A stretch of DNA of 64,000 nt from Petasospora fabianii (lineage: Eukaryota > Ascomycota > Saccharomycetes > Phaffomycetales > Wickerhamomycetaceae): positions 310,001 through 374,000 of the forward strand of contig CP048722.1 in NCBI GenBank assembly GCA_022641835.1, given 5' to 3'. A program made the translations under genes and the position numbers. The stretch's first letter is position 1, and every line of letters starts with the position of its first letter. This document shows positions 30,094 to 40,500 of the stretch, piece by piece. The notes below the pieces were generated by a model, which saw only the letters and a list, made by a program, of their open reading frames with translations, was not told the DNA's origin and searched no databases.

Positions 30094-30468
30094 TGTTAGG
30101 AACCAGATTAAGAATAATAAACTCGCACAGCAATACAATACACGGGTTTTAGAAGGTCATGTCTTGAGGCTAAGTAAAAGAAGTTTATTACAAAGATATG
30201 ACTGATTATGAAACACGTTTTTGGTCTCTTATCATATATATATATATTGATCACTTTATCTGTTCCTACACACTTGGGGATGATGATAATAATAATATTC
30301 CCTTTTATTCTCCTTATGTCATAAGTTGCTAGATGCTCTAAATTACCTATAGTGACCTATATATTATTTATAATATATAAAATATATATAATATATAATA
30401 TATATATAATATATAATATACAATATATATATATATATATGGAGAAAGCGCGGCCAGGGCTCATAACA
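30094..30468. mobile_element. Solo-LTR-like fossil 1
   Basis: 375 bp starting TGTTAGGAACC and ending GGGCTCATAACA, so the ends form TG...CA termini within an inverted repeat (TGTTA(G/T)GA(A/G)CC on both sides). A related copy lies at about 32995-33478. There is no internal coding region. It is best explained as a solo long terminal repeat of an LTR retrotransposon, family undetermined, old and degraded; no target-site duplication is evident. It contains a second AT-rich microsatellite (about 30358-30440). Confidence 0.5.
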
Positions 30469-30702
30469 TCCCCACAGTCTTTTATTCTCTTTACAAACAC
30501 AAACTTATAAACTAATCACCTGATTAACGTATAATGGAATTGTATACTGCAACCTCTCCAAAAGATTAAAAGAGGACACGTAATGGCTACACTACACGAG
30601 GATTTCACATTGTACACTGCTTCATAGATTTTGTAGTATTGAAGCTGTTGAAAGGGTAATATAAAAGATACATAACTAGCAATAAGACATGTAAAGATTC
30701 TG
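30469..30702. other. 3' flank of yapsin C, duplication boundary
   Basis: From about 30597 this sequence aligns with 27915-28029 downstream of yapsin B (shared GTATTGAAGCTGTTGAAAGG and following bases). Just before it, 30470-30596 aligns with 33480-33638. Confidence 0.6.
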
Positions 30703-32571
30703 TTATAGAAGCATGAGCACACCAGCAATGATGACAAGCGGGAAGGACAATGTCTTGACATTAGCAGCATTACCACCACCATCACCACCACTACCACCTC
30801 CGGTCTGTGATGCTGTGGTAGTGGAACCTGAGGATGAACCAGTGCTACTTTCTTCACCATTACCACCACCAACCTGTACGTTTGGGAGAGTGGGAGCGGA
30901 GTAGCTATAATCCGAGTAGCTGTAGCTAGAGTAGCTATAACTTGAGTAGCTGTAGCTAGAGTAGCTATAACTTGAGTAGCTGTAGCTAGAGTAGCTATAA
31001 CTTGGGTAGCTGTAGCTAGAGTAGCTATAGCTAGAGTAGCTATAGTCCGTGTTGTAAGTGTAACTTACAGAGGAGTCAGTAGATGAAGGCGATGAAGATG
31101 AAAGAGTTGAAGAAGCTGCAGCAGAGCTGACAGAGACTGAATCACCATTGAAATTGCGGATATCAACACTGTTTGTAGATTTATATGGTGCGACTTGGAC
31201 TTCAAGTTCCTCCAAATCGAAAACAACATAAGCATGTCTCAAGAAAGTATCACCAAGGATATATCTTTGACTTGGCTGGACCATGAGGGCACAATAAGTA
31301 TAAGAGGTATCAGTTGGAGCTAACATGTCTTCGATTGGAACCTTGATTGTAACATCACCAAGCCTGAAATCAAGGGTCATACCAGTTTTGCTAGAAGGAC
31401 AATTGATGTAGTATCTCTCGAGACGAGACGAATACTGGGCTTTTAAACTTCTGGCCAAGTTTATCACAGTGTTTCTTGGAAGGTAATTGAAACTTGTACC
31501 TGAATCCAATAACACAGAGATGGATTCATCCAATAGTGTAACTGTGTCGGAGTCACCTGTAATGGATACACTATTGAGTTCAACGTCAAAAGTGATTGGA
31601 GTATCGACACCTTGGTCCTTGTAATAATTCAATAGAGGTAGTGTAACCAATTCTCCCTCATATTTGGCATGATCAATACCACCAAACAATACAACACCTT
31701 CTGCAGAGTCTGAATCCATATAAAGGGAATAACCAACTTTACTAATGAGTCCTTGGTTCTTCATAGCAACTGGTAAATTTGGATAAGTGAATGCACCACC
31801 TGGGTATCTATCCATGAAACTACCCGTAGAGGCCTCATTACCTTCCAAACCGATACCAAGCACGGTTACAGTAGCATTTGATTGATTAGCAACGGCAAAC
31901 ATCAAGTTATCAATGGTGAAATCACCAAAAGTGACATCATCAGTACCCCATTCACCCGTGGCATATGTCGAATCACCATATTGGATGAAGAAGAAAGATC
32001 CATTACCCTTAAAAGAGGAAGATGATCTGTCAAGAGTACCATATTTAGCACAATCAATAGTTGCCCTTGGAGAAGAACCACTATAAGTAGCTGTTCTTCC
32101 ACTACCTGCTTCAGAGGCAGCTTCAGCAGGGATAGGTTGAGCCTCAGGGTTTCTCTTAACTAAACGGGAATCAGTTGGTCTCTGAAGGATAGCATCAACA
32201 TCTGGTTCAAATTTTCTACCTTTGGATTCTGAACCTGATCTCTTACCCAATCTCTTAGTGGTTTGACAGTATGGGTTATCGGTACCATAGACCCAAAGAT
32301 CAGATGAACCTGTATCGATCATAGTCTCAAACTCTGCACCATCGATAGTGATCCTAGCAGCATAGTAGTATGTCTCATCAGTGATTGAGTACTCTTTAAC
32401 GTCATCTGCTCTCTTGTAAAGAGGTGGACGGTTAAAGAGTCTCTCTGAACGTTTAACATCCTTAATAGCAGTGTCGAAGGATGTACCTCTCAAGATATCA
32501 AATTTGACTGGAATGACCCCATTAGCAGCAACAGTACTGGCAATGAAGCCAAGTAATAGTATTGGATTCAT
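30703..32571 (-). CDS. GPI-anchored aspartyl protease (yapsin), copy C
   Basis: 622 aa from the ATG at 32571. The frame runs further upstream into sequence that looks like promoter DNA; the chosen start gives a clean signal peptide (MNPILLLGFIASTVAANG). The propeptide and mature N-terminus are nearly the same as in copy B (VIPVKFDILRGTSFDTAIKD; YKRADDVKE). The catalytic motifs are MIDTGSSDLWV and VLLDSGTSFNYLP, and a basic loop lies between. The stalk is much longer than in copy B because of a Ser/Tyr repeat (DNA about 30898-31055). The C-terminal GPI signal is AANVKTLSFPLVIIAGVLMLL. It is likely displayed on the plasma membrane or wall. Confidence 0.92.
   Translation of the reverse strand: MNPILLLGFIASTVAANGVIPVKFDILRGTSFDTAIKDVKRSERLFNRPPLYKRADDVKEYSITDETYYYAARITIDGAEFETMIDTGSSDLWVYGTDNPYCQTTKRLGKRSGSESKGRKFEPDVDAILQRPTDSRLVKRNPEAQPIPAEAASEAGSGRTATYSGSSPRATIDCAKYGTLDRSSSSFKGNGSFFFIQYGDSTYATGEWGTDDVTFGDFTIDNLMFAVANQSNATVTVLGIGLEGNEASTGSFMDRYPGGAFTYPNLPVAMKNQGLISKVGYSLYMDSDSAEGVVLFGGIDHAKYEGELVTLPLLNYYKDQGVDTPITFDVELNSVSITGDSDTVTLLDESISVLLDSGTSFNYLPRNTVINLARSLKAQYSSRLERYYINCPSSKTGMTLDFRLGDVTIKVPIEDMLAPTDTSYTYCALMVQPSQRYILGDTFLRHAYVVFDLEELEVQVAPYKSTNSVDIRNFNGDSVSVSSAAASSTLSSSSPSSTDSSVSYTYNTDYSYSSYSYSSYSYPSYSYSSYSYSSYSYSSYSYSSYSYSSYSYSDYSYSAPTLPNVQVGGGNGEESSTGSSSGSTTTASQTGGGSGGDGGGNAANVKTLSFPLVIIAGVLMLL
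30898..31055 (-). repeat. 30-bp coding repeat in the yapsin C stalk
   Basis: A ~30-bp unit encoding SSYSYSSYSY-type decapeptides repeats about four to five times with few changes. Copy B has only a short, irregular version, so the array expanded after duplication or shrank in B. Confidence 0.85.
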
Positions 32572-32871
32572 TGGGATGTAGTGTATATCTAAGCTTTGAT
32601 CATGGCTGTAGATAAGCGAGGATCTGGGCCACCTCTTATATATGCAGGAACGAGAGGAAGTGCACCGAGGAGGAGAGAGAGAGAGGGTGCCAACCCAGCC
32701 TTGGCAGGCAGCCCCTGGAACACGAGGGTCATAGAACCCTTGTTGCATCATGCAGGGTATTATTCTCTTCCCAATCTGTTGGGTATGAACATTACGTATG
32801 CTTCAATTACGACTCGGCTGTATCACTCTGAGAGATCTTGATATGGGTATTTAAGGGTATCTTGACGTATA

Positions 32872-32898
32872 TACAAGACAAGACAAGACAAGACAAGA
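32872..32898. repeat. (GACAA)n microsatellite
   Basis: Five perfect tandem copies of the pentamer in the yapsin C upstream region. Confidence 0.85.
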
Positions 32899-32994
32899 GA
32901 TAGATTAGACTGTTCAGGGGTTATAGATACCCAGTTACATAAAGACTAATCTGCTAAAATGGTAAACTGTCAACCGAAGAACTACACTAAAGCT

Positions 32995-33478
32995 TGTCAG
33001 GAACCAGATTATAGAATAATAAACTCGCAGAGCAATACAACACAAGGGTCTCTTTAAAAGGGGTCATGCCTCGAGGCTAAGTAAAGAAGGTTATAGCGAA
33101 GATATGACTTATGATGTCACTTTCATGGAGATGTTTCGGCTTATATCAACACGTTCTGGTCCCTTATCATATATACTGGTCACCTTTATCTATGACTATA
33201 CACAGCCCTTTGGGGAATGACTATTATAAAAATTCTAACTTGAATAGCCTTTGGGGCATAAACCCTTTTACTCTTTACGTCATAAGTTCTCGGCTTAATT
33301 GCTCTCTAGATCTGTTCTTTATAATAGTATTACCTATGATGTACCAAAAGGGAAGTCTTAGGTAGCTAGATTACCCTAATTCTCTTAGATATATGCTGTA
33401 TATCTTATAAGGAGGATCGGGGGAGTGGGGAGGGGTTAGGAGCGTGGCCCTAGCTATATTTACCAGGGGCTCACAACC
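32995..33478. mobile_element. Solo-LTR-like fossil 2
   Basis: Begins TGTCAGGAACCAGA and ends near GGGGCTCACAACCA. It is collinear with fossil 1 (shared AATAATAAACTCGCAGAGCA and GTCATAAGTT blocks) but longer and without the AT expansion. It sits at the equivalent place in the second duplication unit, so it was probably copied with the protease. Old, degraded, no coding parts. Confidence 0.45.
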
Positions 33479-33686
33479 ATATGTAAGGGCACACACATAG
33501 TACTCAGATTCTCTTATATAACAAAACAACTTATGAACCACACTTTTATTGGTATCAGCTGATTCTTAACACCATATACATATACTCATGTATACCGGAA
33601 TGCTTAGGAAAGACTGAAAATGGAATGGCTAGACTACACGAGGACTTAAATCTAACATGTCATTTCAAGTATGAAAGGGCATAGGT

Positions 33687-34430
33687 CTACTTCTTACCCT
33701 GAGCAGCGACAGCAGCGGCACCAGCAGCAGCAGCTTCTGGGTCCAAGTAGTAAGAAGGCTTAGTTGGCTTCAATTGGTCATCCAACTCGTACACCAATGG
33801 AATACCAGTTGGGATGTTAAGACCGGCAATGTCGGCATCAGAAATGTTATCCAAGTGCTTAACAAGAGCTCTCAAGGAGTTACCATGAGCAGCGATCAAA
33901 ACGGTCTTACCATCGAGCAACTCCTTAGCAATGGTGTCTTGCCAGTATGGAAGCATTCTGTCAATGACAAGCTTAAGAGACTCAGTCTTTGGCAAAACGT
34001 TTGGATCAATATCCTTGTAACGGATATCACCAGACTGAGAGAACTTAGAGTCGGCCTCAATCTCTGGTGGTGGGATATCGAAAGATCTTCTCCAAGTGGT
34101 GAATTGCTCTTCACCGTAAGTAGCCAAGGTCTCAGCCTTGTCCTTACCTTGAAGAGCACCATAGTGACGTTCGTTCAATCTCCAGGATCTGTGAACGTCA
34201 ATGTAAGAGAAACCAGCCTTGTCAAGGGCCAAGTTAGCGGTTTGAATAGCTCTAGTAAGCTTAGAAGTGAACAAAATGTCTGGTTGAAGACCAGACTCCT
34301 TGAGCAACTCACCAGCTCTCTTAGCTTCTTCTTCACCCTTAGCAGAAAGGGAAACATCAACCCAACCGGTAAAGAGGTTCTTCTCGTTCCACTCGGATTG
34401 ACCGTGACGCACAAGGATAAGCTTTGGCAT
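33687..34430 (-). CDS. GPM1: Phosphoglycerate mutase (2,3-BPG dependent)
   Basis: 247 aa, the length of S. cerevisiae Gpm1. It interconverts 3- and 2-phosphoglycerate in glycolysis. The catalytic histidine motif is [10 protein letters not shown] (H9 counting Met), with [19 protein letters not shown] and the second active-site histidine in [15 protein letters not shown]. The C-terminus is Ala-rich ([15 protein letters not shown]). The codon bias is very strong, which indicates a highly expressed gene. It is divergent from RCN1. Confidence 0.98.
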   Translation of the reverse strand: MPKLILVRHGQSEWNEKNLFTGWVDVSLSAKGEEEAKRAGELLKESGLQPDILFTSKLTRAIQTANLALDKAGFSYIDVHRSWRLNERHYGALQGKDKAETLATYGEEQFTTWRRSFDIPPPEIEADSKFSQSGDIRYKDIDPNVLPKTESLKLVIDRMLPYWQDTIAKELLDGKTVLIAAHGNSLRALVKHLDNISDADIAGLNIPTGIPLVYELDDQLKPTKPSYYLDPEAAAAGAAAVAAQGKK

Positions 34431-34832
34431 TGTATTTATATCTTAATTGATGTAATTCAATCAATACACTGAAACAATAGGTAAGGGCCCAAGGTGAAAG
34501 ACCACCCGTTCCTTTTATACGGGCGCGCGTTGCATCAGGAGCTGGTGTCGGCGTATGACCAGCCGGTTGTTAGGGCCACACTTATTCATGTGGAAGAGAT
34601 CACGTGAGAATTTGTGATTTAATTTTTTTTTTATTTTTTTTAATTTTTTTTTATTTTATAAAATAAATAAAATAATTAAAATGGTGTCCAGGTGTTGCGC
34701 GAACAGCCTCGGATACTAATCTATCAACCCTTATGTCTCTCTCTCTCTTTGTAGACTTCTTGTTGTTATTATCCTATTAATCGTCCTTGTCTCTTGAATT
34801 TACAAACAGAGACACATCCAGACCCTGGAACC
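34431..34832. promoter_or_regulatory. GPM1-RCN1 divergent promoter
   Basis: 402 bp. It contains a perfect CACGTG box at 34601-34606, T/A homopolymer tracts at about 34623-34680, and pyrimidine-rich CTCTCT sequence near RCN1. The CACGTG box could bind Cbf1 or Tye7-type bHLH factors, known glycolytic regulators (inference). Confidence 0.45.
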
Positions 34833-35570
34833 ATGGCAAACGTCACCAATACACTTATTCTTGCTAGGCTCAGTGCCGACAAGCTTGATGATGAGACATT
34901 CATCAGATCTTTACAACAAGTGTTACTTGATTCACTTGTACAAACAGAGACTACCCAATTCATTATCCTTCGCAAATTTAGACGTATAGTGCTTGTATTT
35001 GATACACGAGAGACATCTTCAAGGCTTTATCCGATCTTTAAGAAGTTTGCTGATTCTTTTACCGTTGGTTATTCCCTTCATGATTACAATCATGACATTG
35101 ACAATTACCTTCAATTGCCCAATAACAGTCGAATGTTTTTGATTTCTCCACCAGCATCACCACCGGTGGATTTTGATTATGATCAAGAAGAAGAAGAACC
35201 AAATAAGCATCAGATTTATACTCATGAAGAGATTCAAGAGATGTTTCTAAAGAATAATCAAGAATTAAGAGATCTATTGGAAGTTAATCATACAAAGACC
35301 AAATATTCTAATAATCAAATGAAAAGAATCTTTGATTTTGAGAAAGAGATTGTATTAAATGATTCAAATGATCCAAATCAACCAAAGATTATATTAAATC
35401 CAGTTAATGGAGAAAATGATCATTTGATAGGTAAGGCAATCCGTTCATTTAAGACATCATTACCCCCATCATCAGCATTTGCTGGGCTAACTGATGATCA
35501 ATTGGATAGTGATGATGATGAAGAGTATCAGGCATATAAGGCACAACTTATGGCACAACAGAATGATTGA
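34833..35570 (+). CDS. RCN1: Calcipressin, calcineurin regulator
   Basis: 245 aa from the ATG at 34833, in the context ACCATGGC. An RRM-like N-terminal fold covers about residues 1-105, followed by the family hallmark LISPPASPPVDF (an SP-repeat, the GSK3/MAPK phosphorylation and calcineurin-docking motif). An acidic linker and a C-terminal segment follow. It inhibits or tunes the Ca2+/calmodulin phosphatase calcineurin. The C-terminal half has repeated Asp/Asn stretches (QLDSDDDEEYQAY). Proximity to ELF1 (7 kb away here; adjacent in S. cerevisiae, from memory) agrees with the name. Confidence 0.9.
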   Translation: MANVTNTLILARLSADKLDDETFIRSLQQVLLDSLVQTETTQFIILRKFRRIVLVFDTRETSSRLYPIFKKFADSFTVGYSLHDYNHDIDNYLQLPNNSRMFLISPPASPPVDFDYDQEEEEPNKHQIYTHEEIQEMFLKNNQELRDLLEVNHTKTKYSNNQMKRIFDFEKEIVLNDSNDPNQPKIILNPVNGENDHLIGKAIRSFKTSLPPSSAFAGLTDDQLDSDDDEEYQAYKAQLMAQQND

Positions 35571-35831
35571 TTATATAGACAAGCTACATCAAATGATTTA
35601 ACATAAGCACCTTTGTGCTATTGGTCATGCAGTTAAAATCAAACAATAGAACCAACAAATAGAGATAACTCCCCTAAACACCGACGAAAACAATCATAAA
35701 AAGAATAACACACATATAACACATACATCAGCAAGAAAATTGAAAAGCAAAGCAAAAGCAAAAGCAAAAGAAAAAACACAAATAAAAACATCAAAACATG
35801 CTATAATTAACACAAGTGAATCTCACCAATT

Positions 35832-36409
35832 TTAATAGTACCCACTAGAATGTCCTGAAGCTTGGCCATGGCCTTGACCCTGGTTCTGACCTTGGCCCCG
35901 ATGCGAATGTTGAGATTGTTGAACCTGATGCTGTTGCTGGGGAGTAATATCTTGACCAAATACAAAATTTGCCATTTTAGTCAATCCATTAGAATCAACT
36001 TGTCCAGTTTCAAGATCCTTTGACATTTTTTGTCTAGCGAGTTCATATTGATAACGACCATTTTGATAATAGTGCAACATCGAGGCATCGTTATGTTGTG
36101 GTGGGATAGAAGAAGATGAAGTTGTTGTAGCGGTTGTTGTAGATGCAGATGGGGTTGGAACAGTTGGAGTATGTAATGATTGTTGAGTCTCAGTAGTAGT
36201 AGTGGTGGAAGATGAGTTGTGGAAGGTAGGATAAGAAGGTATAGAGAAGCCACCTTGAGCAGCAGTTGAAGTAGGACGTTCATACATCATGTGTGTAGAG
36301 GAAGAAGATGCAGTTGGTGCAGCAGTTGGATAATTATAGTTGAATTTAGCTTGTACAGATGGGTAAGTGTGTGGTTGTTGAGATGTAGGAGCGTATGATG
36401 AATGTTGTG

Positions 36410-36505
<96 letters not shown>

Positions 36506-37361
36506 CTTGAGATGACCAGTCACCGTATGGATGGATAGAATGAGAAATTGTCTGCTGTGGAGCGATTGGGTACGAAGAGATAATTGGCTGTTCCTGGTAC
36601 TGCATATATCCAGAGGACTCCTGAGGTTGTGGATGTTGCATCTGATACTGGTGTTGTTGATGCTGGTACTGATGCTGATGCTGCTGCTGATGCTGTTGTG
36701 ACAATGAAGCGGCTCTTTGATGCTGATAATGCTGTTGATCTTGAATATAATTATGTGTAGAAGAAGAAGAAGTTGAACCATGACCATGACCATGAGATTG
36801 AACCAAATCATGAACAGAACTTTGACCATCTGATGGAGTCAATGAACCAGAATCAAAGGAATTTTTCAAACCACAATCATTTCTTAGCTTTTTACGTTCA
36901 AGGAACTCATTTCTGTAATACTCTGAAAGGGTAATTGTATCAGTTACCATAAGTTTGGAGTTATGACGTTCAAGGAAACGATCAATCCAATTCTTACCAA
37001 CTTTGAAATAGGCAATGTCAAGCTCTGTATGAGTCTCTTTATGTTTCTCCTTAAGTAAATTTTCACAAATGGCAAGAATCTCACGTTTTTGAGGAATATG
37101 ATGTTGATCATGAAGCATTGTTAAGATTTGACCAACAATTTGATTCTCTTCTTCATTAGTAAACTTTTGTTGTTTCTCATGAGAGTTACGAGTATTCTTA
37201 AACCCATGAATACGACGTGAAAGAGTTGTACGAGAAACTTTGTACTTGTTTGCAATTGAATTAATAGAAGCTGATTTGTTTGAAGTTGCCTCTTCAATAG
37301 CTAATCTGAAGCGCTCTTCACGATCGTTATAATCTTTTAGCTTTTTGTCAGTGTACATCAT
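35832..37361 (-). CDS. PolyQ transcription factor with psq/CENP-B-type DNA-binding region
   Basis: 509 aa from the ATG at 37361. A psq-type helix-turn-helix covers about residues 13-55 (SINSIANKYKVSRTTLSRRI). A CENP-B/Tc5-type second HTH covers about 66-140 (FTNEEENQIVGQIL ... VGKNWIDRFLERH). Both come from the DNA-binding half of pogo/Tc5-like transposases; no DDE catalytic domain is present, so this looks like a domesticated regulator. The rest is low complexity: His/Gln-rich, a run of about 30 Gln (DNA 36413-36503), Ser/Thr-rich, and a Gly/Gln/His tail. The frame stays open 89 codons upstream of the ATG with protein-like Gln/Pro-rich content, so an upstream exon or non-AUG start is possible. 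The upstream region is ~3.4 kb without genes. Confidence 0.75.
36413..36503 (-). repeat. CAG/CAA polyglutamine tract
   Basis: Uninterrupted Gln codons, about 30. The 5' half (in gene sense) is pure CAG and the 3' half alternates CAA/CAG, so the pure part is the likely site of recent length change. Confidence 0.85.
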
Positions 37362-38499
37362 GGGCGGTAAAGGTCTAGTAAGCAGCTGTGGAAGCAGCGG
37401 CTGATATTGATATTGATATTGAAGTTGGGATTGAAGTTGTTGAGTAGCGAGCGGCAAGCTCTGATATGATGAACCAACTGAAAGAGGAAGCGAAAGAGGC
37501 GCCGTGTGAAACGGCGGAGGGGCGAATTGGGACAACGTTGTAGATGAGTGGGCGGCGGGCGCCTTTTGTTGTTGATGGAGTGCGCGGGTAAAGTTGTCTT
37601 GTTGTTGAAGAAAGAGAGACAGGGAGTGTCACAGGGACACAGGAGACACAGGACAAAAGAGTAGGACAGACAGTCAAAGGCTCTAGGGCAAAAGGACCAA
37701 AAAGGCGTGAGAAGGTTTCAGGGTTGTAGAAGTGGGCAACCACAGCGGACAAACCAAAGAAGAAAATCGAAAGGGCCAGAAGGACACCGATGGGAGGTCA
37801 CCGAGGGGGGCAACCGAGGCAAATGATTTTGAGTAAGAGGCGAAGTTTAGCCCTGGGAAATGGGCAATGTCTGTCGCGGTTAGGAGAGTTTGGTTTTTTT
37901 TGTTTCCGATGGGGGGTTGGGCAGTTTCGGCTGTGTTGTGGTGTTGGAGGTGAGGTGGGCACTGGCGGGGGGTCCGACGATCCAGGGTTATTCCCCGGGT
38001 TATATAACAATTTTTCTGCGCAATAGATTTTAATCCCCTCCTTCTAGAAAACCCAGCGGATGACTGCTGCACAGTAAAACCGGATGCACAGGATATGATT
38101 TAACGAGGATAAGTTCTTTGTGTGGGCTAGCCCGCTCGCCCCGCTGTGTATATATGTGTGTGTTACGATAAAATTGATAGCGAATGTATGAGGAGCGTTG
38201 TGGCGGAACCGTAAGAATTGAGGCATATGAGCAGCGAGTGCGCTCAGTAATGGTACCATCTGCAGTTGTCTATATCCAACTTACGCATGCATTTGCAGAC
38301 AATCTCCCGGATTATAGGATGATACACCGGTCACCTCGCAGATTCTAATACAAGAAATGATAGCGACAGTTGAGACATGAACAGATCCAAGGCGGGTCAA
38401 TTTGCGTATGGGCGCAGTCAATTGCAGAAATCACTAGGGTCACCTCTGCGGCAGATCGCTTCATGTCCGTAGAGATAGCGTACTCTATGTACATGAAGA

Positions 38500-38513
38500 T
38501 GCGCATATGCGCA
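38500..38513. promoter_or_regulatory. 14-bp perfect palindrome
   Basis: TGCGCATATGCGCA, followed by CGTTAAC; a plausible site for a dimeric DNA-binding protein. Confidence 0.4.
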
Positions 38514-40369
38514 CGTTAACGAGTCAACAGGTAAAGAAGCAAAAAAAAAAAAAAAAAACACACGCACACACAACAGATTGAAAATTGATCATACTTCCGG
38601 TGCATTGGCGCACCAATGCGCCTGTACATCCAACCCCAACCAACAGTCTCTCCTTACCAACGTCTGTCAAATCCATGCATCTATTGTATTCTTTTCCTGA
38701 TATCTGCACTCCTTTTTTATTTGGTTGTGCCGAGCCCTGTCAGATTGTAGATTGTAGATTGTAGGTGGTCAGATGAAGATGAAGATGTTAAGTATACAAG
38801 TATACTATACTAGATATAGCATTGTAAAGGACATGAGATTTTATGATGGCTTTAGTACTAACATGCATCATCTTTTCTTCTCCGCTACGAAGCGCAGCAG
38901 AATGTTTCTATGGATCCATCTTTCGATCTAGGCCCTCTCTATCGTCCTCCCCCCCTCTTTCTTCCCCTCTAAAAAAGTTTCTTGATGAGCATGCGCGCCT
39001 ATTTCCTGAGGTGCTCGAAAATAGACTAAGGGAGCGGAGTTGCGTGCAGTACTGTGCAGCTAGCTGCATCTAGGGTATTGGATTTCTTTCTTTTTTACCC
39101 CCCAACAATCGTATTCTCATGTTACAGTATACCTGAGGATTATGAAAAGAGACATATTTTGTATTATGGGGTCCCAGTTTTGTTCCTATTTTCCCCAGTG
39201 TTCTAATGTTTCAACACGAGCCTCATTGCGACAGGTCTAGTGATGGCCATCGTACTTATCCCTCGAAAAAAAAAATAAATAAAAAAAAACCCAAACACAC
39301 AGCCCCCATCGGAGTGAAAAAAAAAAAAACAACCAAAAAAAAACAAGGCCACTTCATGCAGTGGAAGAAATGATTCTAATCTTAACCTGATCAATTTTAA
39401 CTGCATAAAAGCATAAACCCGTCATTCCGTGCCTGCCCAGCTTATGACCACCCCACATCTGTAGGGGGAGAATAATTGGCCCAGCCCCTCCTTCTTCTCG
39501 TAACACAAATGTCTTGTGTTATAGAATAACCCATTTCGCAGGGATGCACACTGGCGTACTGGGTGGAGATTAGTCTATGCGCGGGGGGCGGTGTTAAGTG
39601 CAAACGGACTTATCCTTTGTATGAACTTGTTGAGGTATTCACATATGGACATATAGACATATAGACATATAGACATTCCATTAGCAACCACGCTTAACAT
39701 GAAAACAAACACTTAGTCACGCAAAGGATTAGAAAAGGTCTAGGTCCTAGTCCATGTATGATCATGCAGCTTACCCGCACGTCACAGGTGACATAGGTGT
39801 CACCATTAGGAAAGGTTATCCTCATTTCTCCTTTATGTAACACTATCTATTCAATATACCACGCTTTGCAGATAGCCCCACTATTAACCTTATTAGTCCA
39901 GTAAACCTCAAAACCACATTAGACCTCAAAGAAAATACCTGGGTAGAGTTGATAGAGTTAAGTGATTAAAGTGGTAAGGGAGTTCGGGTCCCGGCTATCT
40001 AACCTATAAAACACATGTCACGTCACGGATATGCTCATCAGCATAGCATATGTTCATCACATGCGTATTTTTCTGTACTATGTCCGCAAGGGAAGCAATG
40101 AATGCTTTGGATTGAAATAAATCAGACAAGAAGAAGGTGATGATCATTTCCATTTCATCTCATGAATTACGGTGGTAAGTGTCCTACCTATCCCTCGTAG
40201 AGTCATGCCCCATAGACTCTCATGGGGGGACTCATGGGGGGACCAACCCCCCGCCCCGCCTAGGCTTCCCCATCGGTGAATAAAATAAAACTCCGACCGA
40301 AAAAAAAAGAAATAAAATAAAATTTAAACTACGACAGATCGCATGCATGTTGTACGCGCTTACTTCCGT

Positions 40370-40500
40370 GGTTTTTTTTTTATTCAGTTTTTTTTTTTGC
40401 TTTTTATTTCAATTTTTTTTATTCATTTTTTTATTCATTTTTTTATTCATTTTTTTTTCTATTCGTTTTTTATTTATTTTATTTAATTTACTCATTTATA
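40370..40500. repeat. T-rich tandem repeat
   Basis: Irregular copies of ATTCATTTTTTT and T-homopolymers, near the 3' end of CIC1. Confidence 0.7.

Larger units (their letters stand above)
32572..33686. promoter_or_regulatory. Yapsin C upstream region, GPM1 3' flank
   Basis: 1.1 kb. The first ~170 bp align with the promoter of copy B (the CCCTGGA(A/G)CACGAGGGTCAT segment). It holds a (GACAA)n microsatellite at about 32872-32898 and the second LTR-like fossil (separate entry). No gene supported. Confidence 0.5.

Noticed and set aside
34794-34832. Longer RCN1 start
   Set aside because: The upstream first codon is TTG, not ATG; the ATG at 34833 has a strong context.
37375-38259. Several overlapping minus-strand ORFs upstream of the polyQ factor
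   Set aside because: Low-complexity, mutually overlapping frames without domain content or consistent starts.
39942-40013. tRNA-like stretch with matching ends (GGGTAGA / TCTAACC) and TTCGGGTC
   Set aside because: The 72-nt spacing fits, but there is no room for both anticodon and T arms, no proper T stem and no good box A; chance or a decayed fragment.
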